A DNA stretch of 64,000 nt from Diphasiastrum complanatum (Eukaryota; Streptophyta; Lycopodiopsida; Lycopodiales; Lycopodiaceae), in NCBI GenBank assembly GCA_029204225.1, contig CM055096.1, positions 30,113,957 through 30,177,956 on the forward strand. Direction: 5' to 3'. Numbering within the stretch: position 1 is the first letter of the stretch; every line of letters starts with the position of its first letter. Below the pieces are notes generated by a model. It was not told the origin of the DNA. It ran no database searches and saw only the letters and a list, made by a program, of their open reading frames with translations. A program made the position numbers and the translations under genes. Of the stretch, positions 33,710 through 44,181 are shown one piece after another.

Positions 33710-36311
33710 CTTTATTAATGTCTTTTCCATGCCAAAAGGCATATAAGACTAGTAAATGTACATGTCAAGTATGTGGTAACCGTAGGAGCGTATGAAACGT
33801 CCCCAAGACTATAACAGAAATACAGATCTAACTGCTATGATCTGAAACTGAAAAGGATGCGATGATATATGAAACATGTGGGAGCATATATATTGCTAAC
33901 TGTCATGAATACGATATGACACTATCATCCAACCCTATCTTGTTGATGCTATAAAAGGATGTAATACGGGATGCAGCATGAAGGACTGCTGGTGGTCGAT
34001 GATGTCGTCTAGGAAGTTGAGGTCTCCTCATGATAAGTCGGGTAGCTTGTGCAGCAACATGAGTATGAGTGGAACACTGTCTCTGATCTCGGTGGGCATG
34101 TAAGTCTCCATCATCCTCATCCTCATCAGATACTAAGTCTCGTCCTCTTCTCCTGGAGAAGAAAGAAGTGATCTGCGGCTGAGAAATATGACTCCGCTGG
34201 GCTGTCTGACATAGGCTCTGTCATAGAATAAACATCTCTCGTATCATGAGAGCGACACATCGAGAGTCCTCATAGGCTAGGAGGGATCGTAGGGTGACAG
34301 GCGAATCACGAAACAGACAGTGATATCTCCCTCTGATCTCGTAATACACCGGGCATCTAAAGATAAAGTGCTCCTCTGACTCCACCTCATCCAGGGAACA
34401 AAACTGACAAATCCGCTCCTCTCTCGGGGTACCCTGGAATCTCCCAGTCTCAATAGCCAACTAATGTGATGATACGCGGAGCTGTCCCAATGTAAATCTG
34501 AGGCTGTGTGACAATCCCGAGTCCAAATAGTGTGGCAAAACTGGGAACCCTACTATGTCAAGCTCAATGAAGTGAGTCTAGTAATAGGCAGGTTTAACCC
34601 CCAGCTGTCGCCTCCAAGTACGGTCGAGGTATGCTCTATATAAGAAGCGCCTGATATACTGGTGGGTGCCTGAGGGGAGCTTTGTGATGGATATGCCAAA
34701 TGAATCAAGGAGGAAATGGGATGCCTGTGAGAACCACGACAGTCGGTAGCCCTGTCATGAAGGAAGTGTGAGGAGGCAAGTGAGGCCCGTGTATACCTCG
34801 TGTCTGCATCTGGTAGATCCTGAACTCTCTGAATATATGCGATGAGCTGGAAAGTTGCAGCTATCTGAATGGGTGGAACGGCAAAATCTGCAAGAAGAAT
34901 CTCGTGTGGAACCGAGGACTTCGCCCGAATCATACGAGCTAGCATGGTGGTCTGTAATCGTGAAATGCTGGCCCAATGTGATGATGGAAGACCTGTACAC
35001 CATGTCTCTGCTGCATACAAGGCTGTGGGAGTGACAATAGTGTCAAAAAGTCGGCACTTACTGCGAGCATCTCTGATGGACTTCCTGAAGCAGAACCGCT
35101 CAAGCTGAACAAGGGAGGAATGCCCCTTCCCAAGTCGAGTGGTGGCTGCTTGTTGCACTCCCAATCCCCATCTGGTACAGAAACCCTGTAAACAATCTAG
35201 CTGCCTCTGTAAACCCTCTCTGGTCGTGGATACTAGTACCACATCATCCGCATACAAGAGAATAGCAATCAAGATGGTGCCAAGTCTACAGCCAGCTCCC
35301 CCACACTGTGAGATGGCTCGCTCTAACTCATCAATGTACAATCCAAAAAGAGCCGGCAAAAGAGAGCATCTCTGTTTCACCCCAATGGTGCTCCAAATGT
35401 GATCAGAGATACCACTACCATGTCGGAAGCATCCCAAGACCTTCTCATAAAGAGCCATCACTGCCAGAACAATATCCGTGGAGAAACCAAGATCCCGAAG
35501 TCTCTGAATGAGTAGGGAGCGTGGTACAAAATCAAAGGCTTTCCTGAAGTCCACAAAACAACAGTAAACCCTTTCTTTCCTGTGCTTAGCTTCCTCAATC
35601 AAAGCTCTAAGTGTGAAAATATGGTCAGTGGTAGAGTAATGAGCCCAGAAACCTGCCTGTCCCAATGCATGTAATCTCCTCAATTCCGCCTCTGAGCTTA
35701 CTGCAGACTGGAGTATGGTACCATAAAGCTTAGTGAGGACATGTCCGATCATGATAGTGCGGTAGTTACCAGGAATCATGGGATCACCATTTTTATGGAT
35801 AGGATGGATGATGTTGGTGCACCAGGATGAAGGGAAGCCAGAGACAACGGCGGAATTGAGGAGAGTGGCTAGTGTGGGAGCAAGGAGGTCGGTAGCATGG
35901 ATTAGGAGTTCAGACTCAAGGTCTTCAATGTCTCTTGCTTTATGGGATTTCATTTTCTTGATGGCCGCAAGTACCATGTCAGCGGTGAAGAAGGTGAACT
36001 CAGAGGGACGAGGGGAGATAGAGATAGGTGCGTCAGTAGGTATGGTATATAGACTGGTAGCGTAGTCGGTCCATATGCGAAGGTCTTCCAGGAGAGGTGG
36101 TGGAGTACGAGGGATAAACTCACGCCAAAAGGCGCCTGAAGAAGAACTGAAGAGAAGGTCAACGAGGCGTTTTCCTTCAGAGTCATCATAAGCACGCTTT
36201 TTCCGACGGAGTGTGCGATGGTAAGAACGTCGAGCAGAGCGAAGGAGGTGAGGTTCATGACTGCGTGCATGGGTGACAAGATGATGAAGAGAGCGACACT
36301 CGGTATCATAC
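33710..36311 (-). mobile_element. LINE 2 of the (GA)n-associated family
   Basis: A 2.6-kb minus-strand LINE has a nearly open RT and a complete 3' end: the stem-loop ATGCCTTTTGGCAT, then GAAAAGACATTAATAAAGC and the (TC)n tail at 33644-33709. The 5' end is truncated within the region before the RT and abuts an unrelated repeat at 36312. The stretch 33710-34220 is its 3' untranslated region with broken coding remains. Confidence 0.85.
34221..36309 (-). pseudogene. LINE 2 reverse transcriptase ORF
   Basis: The frame is open from about 36309 to 34553, with no need to start at the methionine at 35977. It begins SHEPHLLRSARRSYHRTLRR, then FWREFIPRTPPP, HKARDIEDLESELLIHATDL, YCCFVDFRKAFDFVPRSLLI, IGVKQRCSLLPALFGLYIDE and AILLYADDVVLVSTTREGLQ (YADD intact; the usual G-C-P-L-S-P reads R-C-S-L-L-P). 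Relative to its neighbour at 30118-30696 it has an in-frame loss of about 50 residues between RWGLGV and TTRLGKGH. A frameshift after about 34750 breaks the C-terminus; the Cys motif CQFCSLDEVESEEHFIFRCP is at 34460-34221 in another frame. Confidence 0.85.
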
Positions 36312-36398
36312 TGTTACAGCTTTTACTCCCTATCCCGGTTGTTTATTGTTTTTACTTATAGATGTACTTCTTGTAAATACAAAAATGGCTAAGTCACC
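36312..36398 (+). repeat. 87-bp dispersed repeat, start of an LTR-like sequence
   Basis: This is a close inverted copy of 23670-23756, the inner end of the left arm of the long inverted repeat. It starts TGTTACAGCTTTTACTCCC and ends GGCTAAGTCACC. It stands between the truncated 5' end of LINE 2 and the truncated gag of Ty3 D copy 1. It is probably a scrap of the same LTR or foldback family. Confidence 0.8.
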
Positions 36399-36402
36399 AA
36401 AG

Positions 36403-38027
36403 CTTTTGAAGAAGCTTTCCTAAGAGACTTTCTACCGGAAAATGAACTTGATAGAGTCTGGGAAGCCTGGGAAAGAACAGTAATGGACAAGTCCCTCATC
36501 CAATATATCTCGCAGTATCGAGAAGCAATTTTAAAGATAAAAAATATGGATGATTATCAGAAAATCAGGGGATTTGTCCGTGGCCTCAAAGATGAATATA
36601 AAGTAGAGGTCTAGAAAAACTCGCCTACTACCCTTGAGCAGGCTCTCAGATATGCTCAAATCTATGATGATTCAGTGGGTAGGAAGAGGGCGAGACAACA
36701 ACCACTTTCTAAGCAGCCTCCTCAGAAAGACTTTCAATTTAAAAAGAAATTTTTAAAAAGAAAGAATCAAGATAAATTTAAAGGTGAAGCTCCTCAGAAA
36801 CGCCCTTCACTCATACAGCCCTTAAAACCAGATGATTTTGAGAAAGCCAAACAAGAACGTTTGTGCTTTGTGTGTATGGGCAAGGGACACACAGTTAGAC
36901 AGTGTCCCAAGGGGCCTTTCACTAAAAAAGATAAGAAAGATAAAAAACAAGTTCATCTTGTTCAGATTGTATGTTTCCCCAGTGACTCGGCAGCTTCCGA
37001 GATCAAAGTGTATCATGAAGATCATGAACACTGTTGCCAGCTAACCTCTGCAATGCTAACGAGGCCCTTCGGCTTTGGGCCGCATGATATGATTATGCAT
37101 GGGAAAGTTGGTAATCAGTCAATAAGAGTTATGGTTGATGATGGGGCAACCCATAATTTCATCAACTACACCCTGGTTAAAAAGCTTAAACTACCAGAAG
37201 TACCTAGTCAGCATAGGTACATAGTTTCATTAGCTAAGGGTGAAGATAAAAAAATGTGGGAAACTATGGTAAGTAATTTAAATCTTGGTATTCAGGGGTA
37301 CCAAGATGAAATAAACTTTCAGATAATGCACCTGGATCGTACAGACATTGTTCTCGGGAGAGATTGGCTCTACAGTTTAGGACCTTCCCTCCACAGAAAC
37401 TATCAGGAGAACACCCTTAGCTTTCAACATAAAGGCCGAGAAATCCAGTTGCATGGGGAGCATGATGTTCCCAACAGTCCTATGGTCTGCAGTTCAGAGC
37501 TCTGTCAGCTAATCGGAGACGAAGACCATCAGGTATTCTTATGTGACTTTCAGTTTATTCCTGAAGTTTCTATTTCCAGTTGTATTCTGCAGAAAATCAG
37601 TAAATTAGAAATTTTATTGTTTAAATTTAAAGATGTTTATCCTGAAGATTTGCCACATGGTTTACCACCTAGCAGAGAGGTAGATCATGTAATAAACCTA
37701 GTACCAGGTACAGCACCTGTTTCTAAACCTCCGTATCGGGTCAGCCGAACAGAGGATGAAGAAATAACTAGGCAGTTAACAGATTATCTTGGGAAAGGCC
37801 AAATTCAGACCAGTAGTTCACCATGGGCCTCACCAGTCCTATTGGTGAAAAAGAAAGAGGGGTCTATGCGTCTTTGCGTAGATTACAGAGCCCTCAATAA
37901 AGTCACAATTAAGAATAAATACCCTATGCCTCGGGCAGACGAGTTGTTTGACCAACTCGACGGGGCTAAGTTTTTCAACAAAATAGACCTCAGATCGGGA
38001 TATTATCAAGTCCGTATAAAATCATAA
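36403..38027 (+). pseudogene. Ty3 D1 gag, protease and RT start
   Basis: It starts inside gag (EEAFLRDFLPENELDRVW); a stop at about 36613 ([12 protein letters not shown]) breaks it, then 36675-38027 is open for 450 codons. Visible parts are the zinc knuckle [14 protein letters not shown] (C-x2-C-x4-H-x4-C), protease [20 protein letters not shown] with DDG in place of the usual D-S/T-G, and RT fingers [20 protein letters not shown] and [19 protein letters not shown] at 38025-38027 ends it; copy 2 has AAA there. Gag and protease package and process the polyprotein. Confidence 0.9.
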
Positions 38028-39440
38028 GATGTCTCGAAAACAGTTTTTAGGACTCGTCACGGTCATTATGAGTTTAAGGTGATGCCATTTGGGCTCACAA
38101 ATGCTCCAGCTACCTTTATGACCTTGATGAACAGTGTCCTCAGACCATACTTGGGTAAGTTTGTAGTCGTAATTTTAGATGACATCCTCGACTACAGCAA
38201 AACGAGGAAGGAGCATCTAAAACACCTCAGAAAGGTGTTTCGACTGCTTAGAAAGCATAAGCTTTATGCTAAACAATCCACGTGTGAATTCTTTGTTGAA
38301 GAAATAGCATATTTGGGTCACATTATCTCTTCAGATGGGATTAAGATGGACCCAAATAAGGTTAAAGCCATACTCAGTTGGCTGAGACCTCAGAATATTT
38401 TGGAACTTCAGATCTTTCTTGGTTTGGTGGGATATTACAGACGATTTGTCAAGGAATATGCTCAGATAGCAGTTCCCATGACAAATCTTCTCAAGGGGAA
38501 GGGAAAGGAGTTCATTTGGGAGTCCGCACAACAGGAGAGCTTTCATGCTCTCAAAACAGCCAGTTTTAAAGGTTGTCGACCCCAATCAGCCATTTGTGGT
38601 CGAAACAGATGCTAGCGACTTTGCAGTAGGTGTTGTGCTAACTCAGGGTGGACGACCAGTTGCGTTCGAGAGTAAAAAACTCGAGCCAGCTCAGACTAGG
38701 TACAGTGCCTATGAAAAGGAACTCTTTTCTATAGTTCATGCCCTTAAGACTTGGAGGCATTATTTGTATGGTGCCAACTTTGAGGTCCTGACAGACCATG
38801 AGAGTCTCAGATACCTTTGCAATCAGCCTGAGCTTAGAGGTTGGAAAGCTCGTTGGGCAGAGTTGATGCAAGAGTTTGACATGTCTATCAGATATAGACG
38901 GGGAAATTCAATACAGTAGCAGATGCCCTTAGCAGAATGCCTATGATAAACGAGCTGAGTTTTACTCAGATTCGTAATGAGTTACTCGAGTCCTTGAGAG
39001 GGAAATGCCAGCATGATGCATTCTTCTCTACTATCTGGAACTCAGTCCAGAGCAGACAGTTACAGATTCCAGAACCAGTTCCCGGGTCATCCAAGAATAC
39101 GGCAGCTTCCGTTGAGGATGATGATGAGTTCGAGGATACGTCGTCAGATGACGTTGAGGATTCTGAGCCTGTATTACCCAAGCAAACCTTAGTGGTTGAG
39201 GGTCAGTTGACTCAAGGATTCAAATGGAAACAATATTGCATTGAGGATGAGTACTTGCTCTATAGAGATAGAGTATGTGTCCCCAATTCAGAGGATTATA
39301 GGCAGCAGGTCCTATATGAATGTCATGACAATCCTAGCGTGGGACACCTAGGCATACAGAAGACCTATGAGCTTCTTCGTAGGCAATTTTTCTGGCCCAG
39401 TATGAAAAAGGACGTCCACCAGTATGTAACCAGTTGCTAG
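38028..39440 (+). pseudogene. Ty3 D1 RT end, RNase H and integrase zinc region
   Basis: 38079-38615 continues RT with [20 protein letters not shown] and [18 protein letters not shown], so the active box is ILDD (FLDD in copy 2). A 14-bp deletion at about 38556 (TTAGCTACAACACC, present in copy 2) shifts the frame. 38545-38919 gives RNase H ([44 protein letters not shown]). A second shift near 38917 leads to 38937-39440, with an acidic DDDEFEDTSSDDVEDSE segment and the integrase HHCC region (HDNPSVGHLGIQKTYELL). This ends at a TAG (39438) that falls between the two cysteines of the zinc motif. Confidence 0.9.
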
Positions 39441-39482
39441 AAATGTCAAGTAAACAAAGCAGAGCGTTTAAAGGCAGGAGGG

Positions 39483-40550
39483 TTGTTGCATCTCTTAGAA
39501 ATACTAGTTGGTAAATGGGAGAGTATCTCCATGGATTTCATAGTAGGTCTGCCTAAAACCCAAAAGGGTAATGACGCTATATGGGTCACAGTTGACCGTC
39601 TGACCAAAATGGCTCATTTCATTCCGACCAAAACAACTGTTAGAGCTCCAGAGTTAGCGAGGTTGTTTGTAGACGCGCTATTTAAATTGTACGGTGTACC
39701 TTCCGGCATAGTCAGCGACCGGGACAGTAAGTTTACTGGAAATTTTTGGAGGGCAGTATTCCATCATCTCCATACTAAACTTAATATGAGTACCACCGAC
39801 CATCCACAGACGGACGATCAAACAGAGAGGGTAAATCAGGTGCTGGAGGATATGCTTCGTGCATACGTCAGCAAGAAGCAGACTAATTGGGAGGAGTATC
39901 TCTCGATATTAGAGTTTGCTTACAACAGTACCAAAACCTTTCAGCCACTCTCACCCACAGTTGTAGGGTTTAAACAAGAAAAAGTTGAAGCAGCCAGAAA
40001 CTTTTTAGAGGACGTAAACCAGATGATAGAACATGCTAAGCGTAGCATTAGGCAGTTCCAGGATCGAGCCAGGCATTATGCAAATCCACACAGACGGGAT
40101 GTGCAGTTCTCCACTGGTGAGAAAGTCTACTTGAGAGTCCCAGTCGACTCTAAAACCCTCAAATCAGGAGTGTGTGCTAAGTTGTCTCCAAGGTATTTTG
40201 GTCCCTTTACCATCAGTAGGAGACTAGGCGAGGTCACCTATGAACCAGAACTCCCACACAATAGTAAGGTTTTTCCAGTCTTTCATGTAAGTCAGTTACG
40301 AAAAGCCTTAACCAGATCAGACAATCTGGTAGGGGACAGTGTTCTAGTTCTCCCATTGGATTCTCAGCAACCTCCCCATGAACCAGAGGAGATTCTTGAT
40401 AGTAGAGAGACGCAGACTCGTCATACTTTGTACCGGGAATATCTGGTTAAGTGGAATGATCAGCCTATTGAGAATGCCACTCGGGAAAGAGGCAGCGTCC
40501 TTCGCAAGATTTTTCCAGACTTTGTCTTAGAGGACCAAGACGGTTCTTAA
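39483..40550 (+). pseudogene. Ty3 D1 integrase core and C-terminus
   Basis: An open block of 355 codons shows the catalytic core: ISMDFIVGLPKT (first D), GIVSDRDSKFTGNF (second D) and TERVNQVLEDMLRAYV (E), all present. HPQTDDQTERVN has D where G is usual. The C-terminus has GPFTISRRLGEVTYEPELP, FPVFHVSQLRKAL and a shortened chromodomain-like tail, REYLVKWNDQPIENATRE. The TAA at 40548 is directly followed by the polypurine tract. The block lacks its own start because the upstream frame is broken. Confidence 0.88.
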
Positions 40551-40561
40551 GGGGGAGGGAG

Positions 40562-40913
40562 TGTTACGAGCTCGTAACCAGTGCCGAACCCTAGGCAACA
40601 CAGATAGGTCAGATACCATAGTCAGGGTCGTGTCCAGCGTACATGACCAACAGGGCAAGACAGTGTGAGTAGTGTGCCCCATCACGGTCCATAGCCATGG
40701 CAGGCCTAACACAGTCTAGGGACCCTGTCAGCAAGATAGGGCCCCCAGTTGGGTCCTGACGTGCAGTCGGCCACGTTAGTGCCACGTGGCCGACACTTGG
40801 CAGTTGCATGCTACCAGTCCTCACACTGGGCTAGGAGGGGCTTACTCTATATCAGGGAGTAGGCAAGGTTGGGTGGATTAGTTAGTGTTTGCCCTACTGT
40901 GGTGTTAGGATCT
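40562..40913 (+). repeat. Ty3 D1 3' LTR, truncated
   Basis: It begins TGTTACGAGCTCGTAAC directly after the polypurine tract; bases 40563-40578 are a perfect 16-bp palindrome. It matches the minus-strand LTR piece at about 59700-59870 (GCAGTCGGCCACGT, TTAGTGTTTGCCCTA). The match ends at GGTGTTAG, where gag sequence of another Ty3 element begins, so the LTR end is missing. Confidence 0.85.
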
Positions 40914-41420
40914 ATTATAAGACGGCACAACACTGGTGGCGTAAAATTGAGAAGGATAATTTGGTGCCTGCAACTTGGGATGAGTTCAAGCGGATGTTCG
41001 TTGAGAATTGGGTGCCATTAGATGAGAAAAACCAGGCGATGCAAGCATGGTCAAGTCTCAAACAAGGCAATGCGTCCATACAGGAATATGCGGACAAGTG
41101 CAGAGAAGCACTGATGCGAATACCAGAAGAAGTGCCAATGTTTTTGCAAGTATTCCAGTTTGTGGAGGGCTTGCCTGAGAAAGGAGCAGGCTCCAAGCCT
41201 CCATAGGGTGGTACAGATGGCCCTATACTATGAGGATGGAAAAAAGGCCAAGGAGTCTGAGACACCTACTTCAGGAGGGTTTTAGCCTTGGGGGAAAAGA
41301 AAGTTCAAAAAATGGAAGGGTCAATCCTCGCAAGAGCAAATTTAGAGTGCGAAAAAGAGTAAAGGTGTGGGCATCTCAAAAGGCAAAGGGCGGTATGGGA
41401 CGTGTTAGAAGTAATAAATG
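40914..41420 (+). pseudogene. Ty3 F gag fragment
   Basis: The frame to 41206 reads YYKTAQHWWRKIEKDNLVPA, WDEFKRMFVENWVPLDEKNQ and AMQAWSSLKQGNASIQEYAD, a clear retrotransposon gag domain. After the stop at 41204 a shifted frame gives a basic tail (KRKFKKWKGQSS) but no zinc knuckle. The 5' end is cut at the broken LTR of Ty3 D1. Confidence 0.8.
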
Positions 41421-41424
41421 ATAA

Positions 41425-41857
41425 TGTTAGTTTCCCATAGGTTACTTTGACCCAAAAGGTCGAGACTTGTGTAACCATGGGTTAGGTTTATTATTTAGAC
41501 CATGTTAAGTCAGTTTTAGTTGAGTTGGACCCAATTTTGGTCCAGTAGTAATTCGTGGGTCCAAGTAAAGTCTAATTACGTTAAGGGACCGTATCTTGAC
41601 TTTTGGGGTTGCCCTATAATTAGTAGTGGGTCTTGGAAGGTTCTAGAACTTAGAGTTTGGAAGAGTCTAGGCCCTTGGAAGGCTTATTTATATGTACTCT
41701 TTGTTCATTTGTAATTCATTCCCTTTCAAGCATTGCTACTACTTTCTCTCTCCTTGAGGGCACCTAAACCTCTCCCTCTTCTTCTTCTTCCTCTTTTTCT
41801 TCTTCTTGTATATGGAGATTGAATGTTAGAAGGATCTTGGCACTTTGATTTCCTACA
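41425..41857 (+). repeat. Copia 5' LTR, 433 bp
   Basis: It begins TGTTAGTTTCCCATAG and ends TTTGATTTCCTACA, with the TG...CA ends of LTRs, directly followed by the primer binding site. The TATTTATA-like string near 41687 and the CT-rich stretch near 41770-41810 fit promoter and leader sequence. No second copy was found in the window. Confidence 0.8.
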
Positions 41858-41870
41858 TGGTATCAGAGCC
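41858..41870 (+). other. Primer binding site, tRNA-Met type
   Basis: TGGTATCAGAGCC directly follows the LTR end and is complementary to the 3' end of initiator tRNA-Met. Confidence 0.9.
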
Positions 41871-42694
41871 ATGGATCTTGTATGCTTGATTTAGGGCGCC
41901 CTACCAAAAGAGATCGTCTTCACTTAGGGATCACAAAAATTCAACACCTTTGCTGATTTTTTGGAGTGAAGATCCGTTTTTTGACTCTTTTCCGTTTTGC
42001 AGGAGGGCGCCACACATCAAGGAAGATAACAGGATTTTGGGCGCCCAAAAATCAGGTTGTTGTTTGCTGATTTTTCAGGTTGCAGGAAGGCGCCATTAAT
42101 TATCTTCTTCGGGGCTTCTTTTAGGTCGCCCACATCCGTGTAGGTTTATCCTACTTCCGTTGGTCCGCTGCTGCCCTATTTTTCAGATTTGCTCCTTTGC
42201 AGGAGGGTGCCCATCTACAAGCAATTTCTATTCTTCTGATTTGGTTGAAAAATCAGCACCCTTTTTTTTTACAAAATGAAGATCCACTTCTTTTTGCTTG
42301 TTTCCAGGTGTGGAAGAAGGTGCTAATTTTTTTGTGATGATCTGATCACATTCTGAGGCTGAAAATTGGACAGCATATTACCATTTGTAGGGTGTTGCAA
42401 CAGCCCTATCTGTGTGTGTATTGTTCACACTTTTTGGCAAGAAAGAAGGGTTCCAAAAAAAGCTTTGTTGGAGGCTAACCTGATTCTTTGCTTGCTGGTT
42501 TTTGAGTTTGTAATGCAATTTCAGGCTGAAATTTTCAGCACACAAGGCTGGTAGGAGGGTGAGTTCCTACATCCATCTAATGTGTGGTTTCGACACATTT
42601 CGGTGCTGATTTGTCAGATTTGATACTTGCTGGTTTTTGTGTCTTTTAGGGCACATTTAGGGTTTGAAAAAGTTTATCTTCTTGGCTGGTTCTT

Positions 42695-43468
42695 ATGGCA
42701 AGAGATTTGGGAGCAATTCGTACTTGTTCAGGTGAAGATATGTTGGATAGCACCAACTATTCTTCATGGAGTTGCAAGCTGAGATTTTGCATCGACGTGA
42801 TGATCAAGATTTTATTGGTAACAAGATCTATCTTATATCATTTGAGATTTTGCAAGACCTCTAAAAGTGCTTGGGAAACACTTTTAAAGATGTACCGAAT
42901 AAAGGATTCATCATCATGCTTTCTCCTCTCTAGTTCATCCTCTTTGAAGGTAGAAGGGCAAAGTCATGCAAAGTTTGATCATTGTCTTTCTACAAGTACA
43001 AGTTTGCATCGGAATGTTGGTATGGTAAAGCATTCTTCTTCTCTTGAGCCATTTGTTGCAAATGATGGATGCATTAGTGAAGAACTTTATGAGCAAGCTT
43101 CTCAAGATAATGTTTTGGAAAAGGCTGAAATCAAGCATTCTTTGAAGCCATTTTGTACTATTGGAGGAGGGGAAAAAATCATGTCAATTAGTACATTGGT
43201 TCAAAGTGGCGTGTTGCTAGATTATTTGGGTGTTCAAAGTGGCAAGCTGTTGGTTTTTTTCTTGAAGATGGTGGACACCAGATTTAGCCATGGTTTATTG
43301 ATCATTTTTAGCTTATGTTACATCGTGAGCATCCTATTATGCATGGGGAACGGCCTGCGGAAGGTTTTTGGACAGCAAGGTCCAGCGGCACAACACGGGT
43401 ATCAGTTTCCTTGCACTTCTTTGATTGTTATGGACAACTGTGTGGTAGAGATGTTGGATTCTATTTGA
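42695..43468 (+). pseudogene. Copia gag fragment running into other sequence
   Basis: The first 75 residues read LDSTNYSSWSCKLRFCIDVM, then TRSILYHLRFCKTSKSAWET and LLKMYRIKDSSS, the copia gag (UBN2-type) pattern with NY..W near the start and the A.W..L...Y block. Several internal segments usual for copia gag are missing. From about residue 80 on, the frame is not recognisable as gag and carries no zinc knuckle. It then crosses into Ty3 protease sequence in a different frame, so it is not one natural protein. Confidence 0.6.
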
Positions 43469-44150
43469 CACTGGGTCCTCACATAACGTCATTAACTCCG
43501 CTTTGATGAAACGGTTGAGAGTGAGCACACAACCATCCCTGTACCAGTACACAGTCGAAATGGCTGATGGAAAGGGTGCGGATTAGAGCTATACTGAGAA
43601 GTTAGATTTTGAGATTACCTGTTTGGCTCGCTTTGATGTGGTGCTTGGAATTTGTTGGCATGTGGCTAAAAAACCCTACATCGCTTGGGATACTCATGTG
43701 CATGAGTTCCAGCACGATGGTAGGATTCACTCCCTGCGTGGAGAGCCTGATATGCCTCCAGGACCTTTGATCATGGCAATGCAGTTGCATAAGGTTCAGT
43801 GTAAGTGCATGTATGTTTGTTTCTTGTATGATATGTTTGATTTTGCTAACGAGTCTGATGTATGTCAAGAACAAACTAATCTTACTAAGAACCTAAATCG
43901 CCAAATTAGGGAGGAGTTTCTAGATGTGTTCACAAATGAACTTCCATCTATTTTACCCCCTAAGAGAAATGTGGAGCATAGAATCGAGTTAATTCCTGGA
44001 TCATCTCCTGTTAATAGACCACCTTATAGAATGAGTCTGAAAGAGGAAGAGGTCAGAAGCATGATTGAGGACTATCTTGCCAAGGGGCAAGTAAGACCTA
44101 GCTTCTCCCTCTTTGCCTCTCCGATCATTTTGGTAAAAAAAGAAGGATGG
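43453..44150 (+). pseudogene. Ty3 F protease and RT fingers
   Basis: At 43467 a frame reads DTGSSHNVINSALMKRL, the aspartic protease active site with a canonical D-T-G, but a stop follows at about 43587. 43623-44150 continues VVLGICWHVAKKPYIAWDTH, then PPKRNVEHRIELIPGSSPVN, RPPYRMSLKEEEVRSMIEDY and FASPIILVKKEG (RT fingers). A frameshift in GGATGGGTCTTGGAG (about 44143) separates it from the main RT frame. Confidence 0.8.
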
Positions 44151-44181
44151 GTCTTGGAGAATGTGTGTGGACTATTGAGGC

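Larger units (their letters stand above)
36403..40913 (+). mobile_element. Ty3 retroelement D, copy 1
   Basis: A plus-strand chromovirus-like element has gag (truncated at its start), protease, RT, RNase H, integrase and a C-terminal chromodomain-like end, a polypurine tract (GGGGGAGGGAG, 40551-40561) and a truncated 3' LTR (40562-40913). Two more copies of this family are in the window: 60550-64000 (plus) and 59440-60483 (minus). It carries two nonsense mutations and two or more frameshifts, but the sequence is well preserved and looks like a fairly recent insertion. Confidence 0.9.
41425..43440 (+). mobile_element. Ty1/copia 5' part: LTR, primer site and gag
   Basis: An LTR (41425-41857) followed by a tRNA-Met primer binding site and, 800 bp further, a copia-type gag. 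Only the 5' part of a copia element is present: protease, integrase and RT of copia type are missing, and the sequence passes into Ty3 protease near 43450. The right border is uncertain. It lies between the gag and protease of Ty3 F, so a nested, internally deleted insertion is the simplest reading. A chimeric element is an alternative. Confidence 0.65.

Noticed and set aside
36822-37031. Hydrophobic minus-strand frame, repeated at 61975-62184
   Set aside because: It occurs twice only because it is antisense to the gag zinc-knuckle region of two Ty3 D copies.
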